Assembly: GCF_001274935.1 (NCBI RefSeq) | Contig: NZ_LILC01000036.1 | Location: 1-39,141 of the forward strand | Length of the DNA: 39,141 bases | Reading direction: 5' to 3' | DNA from: Priestia koreensis | GTDB taxonomy: Bacteria; Bacillota; Bacilli; Bacillales; Bacillaceae_H | Shown: positions 8,031 to 14,511 of the stretch, piece after piece | Position numbering within the stretch: the stretch's first letter is position 1 | Layout: every line of letters starts with the position of its first letter | Program-made: the position numbers and the translations under genes | Notes under the pieces: model-generated | The model's input: only the letters and a program-made list of their open reading frames with translations | What the model was told of the DNA's origin: nothing | The model's database searches: none

Positions 8031-8213
8031 TTAGATGGAAGCTAGAATAAGCTCGAAGGAATTTTTCTCATAGAAATAGAAAAATGAACCGATTCCGAAG
8101 GCAATACAACCTAACAAGACATACAGTGTTCGATTAGGCTTCTTATTGACCATTCGGTGCAACACCATGGCTGCGGAACCAACTAAAAGTGCGAAAATCG
8201 CTAAATTGAGCAT
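8031..8213 (-). CDS. Small membrane protein (60 aa)
   Basis: Sixty residues with two hydrophobic segments, about residues 3-18 (NLAIFALLVGSAAMVL) and 31-47 (YVLLGCIAFGIGSFFYF), joined by a basic loop (HRMVNKKPNRT). The ATG at 8213 has AAGGAGAG 8 nt upstream. The frame remains open further upstream to 8297, but without a ribosome-binding site, and that part overlaps the previous gene. It is part of the 8736-7366 minus-strand cluster. Function unknown. Confidence 0.7.
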   Translation of the reverse strand: MLNLAIFALLVGSAAMVLHRMVNKKPNRTLYVLLGCIAFGIGSFFYFYEKNSFELILASI

Positions 8214-8232
8214 AGAACCACTCTCCTTTTCG

Positions 8233-8409
8233 TTAAAATGACCACAAACTTTTGAGACATAGAATAACGCCGACAACGGCGAGTATATTGAGCACATAAT
8301 TTAGATAGGAGAGGGCTTTGAATCGTGTGGATTGAGTGTTGGGTTCATCAACCACAAAAAAGTTCGATGAGAAACCAACTATGGCAATCAACATACCCAG
8401 TAAAAACAT
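8233..8409 (-). CDS. Small membrane protein (58 aa)
   Basis: Fifty-eight residues beginning MFLLGMLIAIVGFSSNFF, a first membrane helix, and ending with a second (YVLNILAVVGVILCL). The loop carries DEPNTQSTRFK. The start is very well supported by AGAAGGAGGG 7-8 nt before the ATG. It stops 19 nt before the start of the 60-residue protein, so translation is probably coupled. The tiny size and two-helix shape are shared with its neighbour, which suggests related roles. No family is recognised. Confidence 0.72.
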   Translation of the reverse strand: MFLLGMLIAIVGFSSNFFVVDEPNTQSTRFKALSYLNYVLNILAVVGVILCLKSLWSF

Positions 8410-8436
8410 GCGCTTAGCCCTCCTTCTAAAAATAGG

Positions 8437-8455
8437 TGAGGGCTTGAAAAGCCCT
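8437..8455. promoter_or_regulatory. Intergenic hairpin in the pilin-like operon
   Basis: GAGGGCTT and its complement AAGCCCTC form a tight stem between the pilin-like gene and the next gene. No T run follows on the minus strand, so it may stabilise the upstream message or reduce read-through rather than end transcription. Confidence 0.5.
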
Positions 8456-8475
8456 CGTGTGTAATGGATTGATGC

Positions 8476-8736
8476 TTACTGCCCCCAGCCAGACGGTACA
8501 TCGGTGCTTCCTGTTGTAGCTCCTACAAATCGTGATACCACATTTCCAAAAGCGGTAATAGCCCCTGTCTTAAAAATAAGCGCTACGACTAGTCCGATAA
8601 CGAGTGACCAGAAGATCCAAGCCCCTTTATCACTTGTTTCATTTGAGCGTGTGTTTAGTAACCAAGACATCACCTTTACCTTCGCTCGCTTTGCTTGATA
8701 CGTAACAGCACCTGTTAAATTCATCGTTTTTTCCAT
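8476..8736 (-). CDS. Pilin-like single-helix membrane protein
   Basis: Eighty-six residues with a polar/basic N-terminal half (YQAKRAKVKVMSWLLNTR), one long hydrophobic segment at about 40-58 (WIFWSLVIGLVVALIFK) and a short tail (GATTGSTDVPSGWGQ). Size and layout resemble the small, abundant pilin-like or DUF6133-type proteins of Gram-positive mobile elements; that is an analogy, not a proven family. The ribosome-binding site AAAAAGGAGATTAGGGA precedes the ATG. It is first in an operon with three further membrane proteins and is preceded by a promoter and a terminator-bearing leader (8781-8854), so expression is probably controlled by attenuation. Confidence 0.68.
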   Translation of the reverse strand: MEKTMNLTGAVTYQAKRAKVKVMSWLLNTRSNETSDKGAWIFWSLVIGLVVALIFKTGAITAFGNVVSRFVGATTGSTDVPSGWGQ

Positions 8737-8780
8737 TCCCTAATCTCCTTTTTCATTCATTTTTAGGTGGAAAGAAAATG

Positions 8781-8854
8781 AAAAAAGCCCACAAAACATA
8801 ACTAACCGCAGTTAGCTATGATTTATGGGCTTATCCCTTTTCTAATATTTACCT
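8781..8854 (-). ncRNA. Leader RNA family A, copy 1, with terminator
   Basis: A transcript predicted to begin near 8854 folds into a strong terminator: AGCCC (8786-8790) pairs with GGGCT (8827-8831), with an inner CTAAC/GTTAG hairpin, and T residues follow. The terminator comes before the ribosome-binding site and start of the pilin-like gene, so read-through must be regulated or partial. AAAAGGGATAAGCCC just before the stem could pair with the CCC arm as an alternative fold. A second copy is at 10419-10493. No known riboswitch consensus is recognised. Confidence 0.65.
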
Positions 8855-8860
8855 GTCTCT

Positions 8861-8889
8861 ATTATAGTGAAGAAAGGAAAATGTAGCAA
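8861..8889 (-). promoter_or_regulatory. Sigma-A promoter of the pilin-like operon
   Basis: On the minus strand TTGCTA (8889-8884) and TATAAT (8866-8861) are separated by exactly 17 nt. The matching positions in copy 2 are TTGCTG and CATAGT with the same spacing, so that promoter looks weakened. Confidence 0.75.
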
Positions 8890-9022
8890 GAAAAAATTAT
8901 ACTTTAAAATAAACTTAGTTTTAAACGCATGAATGTTGCTAAATATTTTTTTCTAAAATGCCATTATTTTTCTGCTTATATGTTTAAGTACGTATCCGAC
9001 AAAAAAATTCTGAAATTCCTAA

Positions 9023-9059
9023 AATACACCTTGCTTTAGAGGGCGCTATAAGGCGTATT
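9023..9059 (+). promoter_or_regulatory. Hairpin in the leader of the MFS gene
   Basis: AATACACCTT (9023-9032) pairs with AAGGCGTATT (9050-9059) with one mismatch and a 17-nt loop, 45 nt before the MFS start. It could be an attenuator or operator. No T run follows. Confidence 0.4.
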
Positions 9060-9104
9060 CTTTAATTTGTATTCATATTCATTTATATTTCAGGAGGACT
9101 TACA

Positions 9105-10283
9105 ATGAATAAAGGAATTTTTATTTTAGCCGTTACAACATTTGTTGCCGGTACAGTGGAATTAGTAATCGCAGGTATATTAGGAATGATTGCTGAAGAT
9201 TTACATGTTTCTGTAGGAACAGTGGGTCAGTTGGTTTCGATTTTTTCTTTTGTTTTTGCATTTGGAGCACCTATACTTATTGCCTTAACTTCTAGAATTG
9301 AGCGACGTAAATTGTTGCTTATAGCTATGCTTACTTTCTTAGGAGGAAATATCTTATCTATATTCAGTTCGAATTTCACCACCTTATTAATCGCTAGAAT
9401 TATTCTTGCAGCTAGTTGTTCTATCGTAGTTGTTGTCTCCGTTACATTGGCTGCTAATACAGTCTCTACTGAATTAAGAGGCCGTGCTATAGGAATTATT
9501 TTCATGGGATTAAGTGCCTCACTCGTGTTAGGTGTACCACTAGGCACAATAATTGGTGAAAATTTTGGTTGGAGAATGACATTTTTATTAGTTGCAGTAC
9601 TTAGTATTATATCCATGTTAGGAATTATTAAGTTTCTACCGAAGGTTCCCCCACAGCCTACGGTATCCTTACTTAAACAAATCGCTACATTGAAAAGTAA
9701 AAAAATTGTTTCAATACATCTTATATCAGTTTTAGAATTAACAGGACATTTTACTGTTTATACTTACTTTACACCATTTCTTCAATCTACGATGGGATTA
9801 TCTACAAACATGATTAGTGTTGTTTTATTAATTTTTGGTGTAGCTGGAATAGCAGGAGGATGGATTGGTGGCTGGTCTTCCGATAAATTTGGAGGAGCTA
9901 GAACTATTTTAATATCTCTCTTACTATTTGTAGTTTCTTTATTCGTATTACCCTACGCCACAGGATCAATAATTAGTCTACTAATTGTAGTTATATTATA
10001 TGGAGCGTTAGTTTGGGCACTTAGCCCAGCAGTACAGAACTATCTCACTAAAGAAGCACCTGAATCTTCCGATATTCAGATCGGTTTAAATACTTCATTT
10101 TTACATCTTGGAGTGGCTTTAGGTTCTGGATTTGGGGGCATAATAATCAACCATTATCCTGTTACGACAAATATACGGGTTGCAGGTATCATGGTTACTT
10201 TAGCACTTTTTTCAGCGGTTTATTCTGTTATGCAAACTAAACAATATCCTGTTTCCAATATATTAACAACATCTAAAAAGTAA
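9105..10283 (+). CDS. MFS drug exporter, DHA1 type
   Basis: A 392-residue major facilitator with about 12 helices. The N-terminal TTFVAGTVELVIAGIL and the loop 2-3 motif A-like SRIERRKLL are typical of DHA1 drug:proton antiporters of the AraJ/YdhP type. GVPLGTIIGENFGWRMTF corresponds to motif C and the following helix, and the half-repeat SDKFGGARTIL follows helix 8. A strong ribosome-binding site (CAGGAGGACTTACA) precedes the ATG. It is on the opposite strand to accA-marR and sits between two copies of leader region A, as if inserted with them. The substrate cannot be told from sequence; the neighbourhood suggests an inhibitor of fatty acid synthesis. Confidence 0.9.
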   Translation: MNKGIFILAVTTFVAGTVELVIAGILGMIAEDLHVSVGTVGQLVSIFSFVFAFGAPILIALTSRIERRKLLLIAMLTFLGGNILSIFSSNFTTLLIARIILAASCSIVVVVSVTLAANTVSTELRGRAIGIIFMGLSASLVLGVPLGTIIGENFGWRMTFLLVAVLSIISMLGIIKFLPKVPPQPTVSLLKQIATLKSKKIVSIHLISVLELTGHFTVYTYFTPFLQSTMGLSTNMISVVLLIFGVAGIAGGWIGGWSSDKFGGARTILISLLLFVVSLFVLPYATGSIISLLIVVILYGALVWALSPAVQNYLTKEAPESSDIQIGLNTSFLHLGVALGSGFGGIIINHYPVTTNIRVAGIMVTLALFSAVYSVMQTKQYPVSNILTTSKK

Positions 10284-10354
10284 ATTTGTATTTGGAAAAG
10301 GTTTCTTCCGCTTTTAACCATTAGAGATAGTAACATCCTACGGAATAGTACAAT

Positions 10355-10567
10355 TTAAATCATCGTTTTTCCATTCCCTATTCTCCTTTTCAATTCATTA
10401 ATAGGTGGAAAGAAAACGAAAAAAGCCCGTGAAACAATAGCTAACTGCAGTTGGTTATGTTTCACGGGTTTCTCCTTTTTCGAATATTTACCTGCCTCTA
10501 CTATGATAGAACCTTAAAAAGGCAGCAAGACTAAATTTACTAGAATTCAAAATAAACTCAATTGTTC
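10355..10567. repeat. Leader-A region repeat, copy 2
   Basis: A direct repeat of 8716-8927. It keeps the ribosome-binding site and the start of the pilin-like gene (ATGGAAAAA), but one A is lost and the frame stops after four codons. The coding part of the pilin-like gene is absent. Confidence 0.75.
10419..10493 (-). ncRNA. Leader RNA family A, copy 2, with terminator
   Basis: GCCCGTGAAAC pairs with GTTTCACGGGT around a CTAACTGCAGTTGG loop hairpin and is followed by T residues. The stem differs from copy 1 at several paired positions yet keeps pairing, and in places pairs better, which argues for selection on structure rather than a recent copy. No intact gene follows. The promoter -10 is CATAGT, so activity is doubtful. 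Confidence 0.6.
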
Positions 10568-10786
10568 TAATGAATCGGTCATGTGGATCTCTCTTTCTGG
10601 TTCAAGAGCAGTTATTTTTCGCGGTTCTTTGCCATAATGAAGCTGATAGGCACGGGAAATAGGTAGAGACAATTGGATCACTGTAAACACAATCTCGTCT
10701 TCCCATATGGCTCAGTACCAGCAGCGTTGCTGTAACCAGGGGGAAGTAGCCAATAACTGTTTTTCTACATAACCTGAGTATGTATA
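10547..10786 (-). pseudogene. Gene fragment ending in a sliding-clamp motif
   Basis: An open frame of 80 codons, interrupted once by TGA at 10712-10714, gives SGYVEKQLLATSPWLQQRCWY before the stop and IWEDEIVFTVIQLSLPISRAY after it, ending LEQLSLF. The terminal QLSLF is a canonical beta-clamp-binding pentapeptide, so the parent gene probably acted in replication or repair. The same C-terminal end appears decayed upstream of leader copy 1. It has no start of its own and lies directly behind accA. Family not identified. Confidence 0.5.
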
Positions 10787-11728
10787 TTAAAGTTCACCTA
10801 TTTGTCTATACTTTTCATATCTCTGTTGTGTAAGCTCTTCGGGGGATAATAGTATCAATTTTTTTAGAGATGATTCAATTACAGATTCAATCATTTTTGC
10901 CTGTAATTTTATATCATTTTGTGCTCCCCCTTTAATTTCAGGAATGATTTCATCAATAATTCCTAACTGTTTTAAATCTTTGGCTGAAATTTTCATATGT
11001 TCAGCAGCTTCTGGAGCATACTTAGCGTCTTTCCATAGGATAGATGCTGCTCCTTCAGGTGAGATTACTGAATACCATGAATTCTCTAACATATGGATAT
11101 GGTTACCGACACTAATGCCAAGAGCTCCACCACTTGATGCCTCTCCAATTACAATACAAACAATTGGTACTTTAAGTGTAGCCATTTCAAATAGGTTTTG
11201 AGCTATCGCTTCGGAAATTCCACGTTCTTCAGACCCTTTCCCTGGATAGGCGCCTATTGTATCAATGAATGTAATAATAGGACGATTAAATTTATTAGCT
11301 TGTTTCATAAGTCTTAGCGCTTTTCTATAACCTTCTGGATGTGCCATTCCAAAATTTCTTTCTATACTTTCCTTTGTATTTCTACCTCTTTGTTGACCAA
11401 TAACCGTAACGGGCATCCCTTTAAATTTTGCAATACCACCTATCATTGCTTTATCATCACCATATAATCGATCACCATGGAGTTCTAGAAAATTTGTAAA
11501 CAACAAAGGTATATAGTCCAATGTCGTGGGCCGGTTACGTAGCCTAGCAATTTGAACTCTTTGAAAAGGTGTAATATTAGAATAAATTTTATCTTGCATT
11601 TTATTTAAACGTTTTTCTAATACATGAATTTCTGATGATAACTCAACATTATTCTCTTTCATAAATTTCTTTAATTCATCAATTTTCTCTTTTAATTCAA
11701 TAATAGGATATTCAAAATCCAAACCCAT
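10787..11728 (-). CDS. accA: Acetyl-CoA carboxylase carboxyltransferase subunit alpha (second copy)
   Basis: A 313-residue AccA, full length for the family. With AccD it transfers the carboxyl group from biotin to acetyl-CoA to make malonyl-CoA. Typical features are the N-terminal helical pair, RVQIARLRNRPTTLDYI, HGDRLYGDD, NFGMAHPEGYRKALRLMKQA and VISPEGAASILWKD. Against the usual IGEGGSGGAL loop this protein has IGEASSGGAL (A197, S198), two changes in the glycine-rich oxyanion segment. No accD accompanies it, so it must pair with the chromosomal AccD. The start at ATG 11728 follows TTTGGAGGATAAA. It lies 32 nt after marR and is probably co-transcribed. An extra plasmid-borne AccA under a MarR repressor suggests an inhibitor-tolerant isoform (inference). 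Confidence 0.93.
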   Translation of the reverse strand: MGLDFEYPIIELKEKIDELKKFMKENNVELSSEIHVLEKRLNKMQDKIYSNITPFQRVQIARLRNRPTTLDYIPLLFTNFLELHGDRLYGDDKAMIGGIAKFKGMPVTVIGQQRGRNTKESIERNFGMAHPEGYRKALRLMKQANKFNRPIITFIDTIGAYPGKGSEERGISEAIAQNLFEMATLKVPIVCIVIGEASSGGALGISVGNHIHMLENSWYSVISPEGAASILWKDAKYAPEAAEHMKISAKDLKQLGIIDEIIPEIKGGAQNDIKLQAKMIESVIESSLKKLILLSPEELTQQRYEKYRQIGEL

Positions 11729-11760
11729 TTTATCCTCCAAATGTTATGATTTACCTCAAT

Positions 11761-12216
11761 CTAATCAAAAGTCTTAGAAATAGAGTCATTAAATAATTCA
11801 AAACCATCCATAACTATTTTTTGTTCTGATTCTGATAAATTTTTGAGAATACTCTGATAAAAAGTAATAGATTGCTCTCTTAAGCAATTAACAGTTGTGT
11901 GACCTTTTTCTGTGAGGTGCAAAAAAAGTTCTCTTCTGTTTTTTTCATTTACTTCACGATAAATAAGTCCCTTCTTTACTAACTTATCTACCAATCTACT
12001 TACAGTTGAAGTCTCTAATTTAAGTTTATTGGCTAGTTGCCAAACAGTTAATTTTTCTACCTCTAGCTCCTCTAACGCCATCATTTGAGAAGTCGGTAAA
12101 GGTTTTTCAAATGGTCCATTGGGCAAATTTTGAGATTCAAAAACCCCAGTTATTATAATCATTTTCTTAATATCTGTTCTTAGTTTTAAGGCATCTTCTC
12201 TTTTCAAAAAGGCCAT
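11761..12216 (-). CDS. MarR-family repressor controlling accA
   Basis: A 151-residue winged-helix regulator. The core at about 58-105 has the recognition helix in ETSTVSRLVDKLVKKGLI and the wing in NEKNRRELFLHLTEKG, with helical dimerisation ends. The ATG at 12216 has a TAGGAGG-type site just upstream. It is the first gene of a two-gene unit with accA, and its own promoter carries two copies of an 11-bp palindrome (12231-12257), so autorepression lifted by a ligand is the likely scheme. The ligand is unknown; a carboxylase inhibitor or a fatty-acid-like molecule fits the context. Confidence 0.92.
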   Translation of the reverse strand: MAFLKREDALKLRTDIKKMIIITGVFESQNLPNGPFEKPLPTSQMMALEELEVEKLTVWQLANKLKLETSTVSRLVDKLVKKGLIYREVNEKNRRELFLHLTEKGHTTVNCLREQSITFYQSILKNLSESEQKIVMDGFELFNDSISKTFD

Positions 12217-12230
12217 CCTCCTACAACTAA

Positions 12231-12257
12231 TGTATCATACATCAATTGTATTATACA
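12231..12257 (-). promoter_or_regulatory. marR-accA promoter with twin MarR operators
   Basis: TGTATCATACA (12231-12241) and TGTATTATACA (12247-12257) are near-identical palindromes 16 bp apart centre to centre, on one DNA face within half a turn. On the minus strand the distal one contains the -10 TATAAT (12255-12250), with TTGTGA as a -35 about 16-17 nt further upstream. Repressor binding would therefore block the promoter. Confidence 0.75.
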
Positions 12258-12864
12258 TGAATATGATTTTTTCACAAGCTTAATGTAAACCAATACTACA
12301 ACATGGACGAGGTATTTCTTCTTGTTAAAATGGATTGTTTCCTACAATTAGAAGAACATCAATTATGTGTAAGAGGCCTGTAATAAAATTTCTAATTTTG
12401 AGTTAATATTAGTAACTATGTACGTTAGTTCAACCAGTTATTATTGTGACAACATAACGTTAAATAAAAAAGAAATTATTATTGTATCGGTTGTAACGGG
12501 AGCCAGATTTAAAAAATCTTAATTAGGGTCTGACCTTGTGTTAGCCATGGAATTTCTTCCAGTGTCTCTGGCCCAAGGCATGTGCTTGCACTATGATGCT
12601 CTGAAATAAGGATGCGATAACGGTAAGAATGAACTTTGGCATACTAGAACTTCACCTATGGTTTTCTCATATGTTAATCAATTAAAAAATAATTAATATA
12701 TGGGTTCAGAAGTTATAATAGATTTAATAATCCTTGTTCAACTAAACTAGCTAATGGAATCCATTCAATTATTCCATTAAAGGCCGCATTTATTGAGTAA
12801 TAAAAAAATCCAATTTCTCAATTTATGATACTTATTAAGAAAATTTTATAAAATCTTAGCATAT
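12258..12864. other. Long intergenic stretch with a short coding remnant
   Basis: No intact gene is present. On the minus strand around 12510-12640 a frame reads AKVHSYRYRILISEHHSAST followed by CLGPETLEEIPWLTQG, which looks like a piece of a real protein, but it lacks a start and a ribosome-binding site. No family is recognised. The rest is AT-rich, with no repeat I can support. Confidence 0.3.
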
Positions 12865-12890
12865 AAAAAAGCTCTGGATTCCAGAGCTCT
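12865..12890 (-). terminator. Intrinsic terminator of the 13753-12928 operon
   Basis: AGCTCTGGA/TCCAGAGCT is a perfect palindrome followed on the minus strand by TTTTTT. Confidence 0.85.
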
Positions 12891-12927
12891 ACCTTCATTA
12901 ACTATTAATTTTCCCCTCGTTACAGCA

Positions 12928-13023
12928 TCACTGATACTGGACTATATCCCATTGTTGCCAACGGCCACAACAGGAGAAAGACGTCGCAAAACCACTCGTT
13001 GAAATAGATACTTTTCCACTCAT
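12928..13023 (-). CDS. Possible 31-aa peptide, translationally coupled
   Basis: The ATG at 13021-13023 overlaps the stop of the preceding gene as ATGA, a classic coupling arrangement, and starts a 31-residue peptide (MSGKVSISTSGFATS, then SCCGRWQQWDIVQYQ). It lies before the operon terminator at 12890. There is no family. It could be a genuine small protein or only an open frame in the 3' untranslated region. Confidence 0.35.
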   Translation of the reverse strand: MSGKVSISTSGFATSFSCCGRWQQWDIVQYQ

Positions 13024-13319
13024 CGTTTATTTCCTACTTCCGTTATATGATGTAACTTTATATCCAGAATACTCTTGGCCAAATAGCGCAAATAGTCTTG
13101 AATGTCCTGGTTATAGTAGTCTAAATACACCAGTTGTTTCTTGATCTCCATCTGCAACCGAACGTCTAGATTGCTACAGATGAACGCTTGAATCGATGAA
13201 GTGGACAGCTTATGGCTCTCTCCATCAATGTAAAAAGTCCACGTTTCTTCCCCTAATTGTTTTTCTCGGAAATAGGTCTGAAACCAGTTTGATAGATACT
13301 CATTCATTAGTTTAATCAT
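13020..13319 (-). CDS. Unknown plasmid protein (99 aa)
   Basis: A 99-residue soluble protein, rich in Tyr, Leu and acidic residues (WTFYIDGESHKLSTSS, DYYNQDIQDYLRYLAK). No membrane segment or known motif is seen. The ATG overlaps the stop of the upstream 145-residue gene (ATGA), and the ribosome-binding site GGAGGAAGTAAA lies inside that gene's end, so the two are coupled. Function not recognised. A pairing of one protein with its partner is suggested by the overlap only. Confidence 0.7.
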   Translation of the reverse strand: MIKLMNEYLSNWFQTYFREKQLGEETWTFYIDGESHKLSTSSIQAFICSNLDVRLQMEIKKQLVYLDYYNQDIQDYLRYLAKSILDIKLHHITEVGNKR

Positions 13320-13753
13320 TTTACTTCCTCCATTTCACTAAAGGAAAATAGGTCGTATTCGTCGTTCTCACAAGGTGCATACGCATACTTTCCTTCAAAA
13401 AATGCGCTCTCGGCTGCATGGATCGGAAGGTTACTTTGTTCTCTTACGAATAAGGACGTGACATAGGGATTGTAGTAAACAGGCTCAAAGCCGTTTGGAC
13501 AATTCCCTTCTAATTCTTCCAATGTCCCACGTACAAAGGCATGCACGCGCTTCCGTTTTTCGCTTACGGTTTTTTGACGGCCACTCTCGGATACTTTGAA
13601 TGTGACATTTGATAAACGTACACTACTACTATGACAGCATACTAACCCTGTCTTGCTATCTCGAACGGAGTAAAGTCCGTTTTGATTAAGATTTCTGTAT
13701 ACATCTACTGTAGCACCAATTTCGATGGTACGCCCCTTATATGTTTGGATCAT
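13316..13753 (-). CDS. Unknown plasmid protein (145 aa)
   Basis: A 145-residue protein. The first half is beta-rich and reads like a small SH3-like or KOW-like fold (YKGRTIEIGATVDVYRNL, then YSVRDSKTGLVC). A basic segment, RQKTVSEKRKRVHAFVRGTL, follows, and an acidic tail, ENDEYDLFSFSEMEEV. The basic patch could contact nucleic acid, but this is an inference from composition. The start is the ATG at 13753 with GAGGAG 8 nt upstream; the frame is open to 13804, but that stretch lies in the upstream terminator. First of a two- or three-gene coupled unit. Confidence 0.7.
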   Translation of the reverse strand: MIQTYKGRTIEIGATVDVYRNLNQNGLYSVRDSKTGLVCCHSSSVRLSNVTFKVSESGRQKTVSEKRKRVHAFVRGTLEELEGNCPNGFEPVYYNPYVTSLFVREQSNLPIHAAESAFFEGKYAYAPCENDEYDLFSFSEMEEVK

Positions 13754-13783
13754 ATGTGATTCTCCTCTTCGTTTTTTTACATA

Positions 13784-13817
13784 AAAAAGCCGATAATGAA
13801 TCATTCATTATCGGCTT
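13784..13817 (-). terminator. Intrinsic terminator
   Basis: AAGCCGATAATGAA pairs with TTCATTATCGGCTT and is followed on the minus strand by TTTTTT. It ends the 14410-13862 gene; the next start is 31 nt further on. Confidence 0.85.
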
Positions 13818-13861
13818 GAGCCACTTCCTAGTTAATAGGATTCATTTAGGTCATGATGATC

Positions 13862-14410
13862 TTATTTCGCAAGGCGCTTATCAAAGCCCATTAATTCATT
13901 GACTTCTGCATCGATTTTTTTGAAATCAATGACCTTTTGATTGCGTTGCGATGAGGTATGATCCTCTTCGAGTCTAGACTCAGCTGCATCTAATAATTGG
14001 TTGGCTTGAGAGACAAAATACTTCATTTCCCCCACAGATTGAGCGCAAATAATTTTTTTCTCCACTTTTTCATATTCCGCACGTTCATAATCACTTAACT
14101 GAGCGCTAAGAGAAAGAACCCCGTGAGATTCCATTTCCTTTGCAACCACTTGAAACGCTTGGTTCTCATTGATTGTCAGATACAATGATTCCGTATTTCG
14201 AACGTTTTGAATGAATGTTTTGTAGAATTGTTGATTAGCACCGCTTACACGTAAATTTCGTTCCCAAAGAGTCAGTAACTCTTGCTTACAATGGCTATCG
14301 AGCACCGCTCGTTCAATGTCACCATTCATTTTGCCCTTTAATATACGTTGACGAATAAGCATTCCTAGCACAAAAAAGATCACAGAAAAAAAGATTGTAT
14401 TCAACATCAT
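13862..14410 (-). CDS. Membrane-anchored helical protein, unknown
   Basis: A 182-residue protein with a single N-terminal membrane segment (LNTIFFSVIFFVLGMLI, about residues 3-19) followed by basic residues (RQRILKGK), so the bulk is cytoplasmic. The remainder is almost all predicted helix with many Glu and Lys, including YERAEYEKVEKKI and NQLLDAAESRLEE. The ribosome-binding site AGGAGGAATT precedes tandem ATG codons; either could serve. No family is recognised. It is bounded by terminators on both sides, hence a single-gene unit. Its central helical part resembles that of the 14512 protein (ELYEELTYATSRGEV against YEKVEKKIICAQSVGEM), which hints at distant kinship. Confidence 0.7.
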   Translation of the reverse strand: MMLNTIFFSVIFFVLGMLIRQRILKGKMNGDIERAVLDSHCKQELLTLWERNLRVSGANQQFYKTFIQNVRNTESLYLTINENQAFQVVAKEMESHGVLSLSAQLSDYERAEYEKVEKKIICAQSVGEMKYFVSQANQLLDAAESRLEEDHTSSQRNQKVIDFKKIDAEVNELMGFDKRLAK

Positions 14411-14451
14411 AATTCCTCCTAATGGTTTGGTTGTTATTTAATCTTAAATAC

Positions 14452-14484
14452 AAAAAAAGTCATTAACAATGGTTTGTTAATGAC
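14452..14484 (-). terminator. Intrinsic terminator
   Basis: GTCATTAACAA pairs with TTGTTAATGAC and is followed on the minus strand by a run of seven T. Confidence 0.85.
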
Positions 14485-14511
14485 TCTAATCACTCTACAT
14501 ATGTAGTTATT

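Larger units (their letters stand above)
8716..8927. repeat. Leader-A region repeat, copy 1
   Basis: This stretch, from the first codons of the pilin-like gene through its leader and promoter and into decayed upstream sequence, is repeated in the same direction at about 10355-10567. The two copies flank the MFS gene. Confidence 0.75.

Noticed and set aside
8781..8854. T-box or known riboswitch in front of the pilin-like operon
   Set aside because: No T-box antiterminator sequence (TGG-ACCGCG type) and no consensus of the common riboswitch classes is visible. The leader is also too short for most of them.
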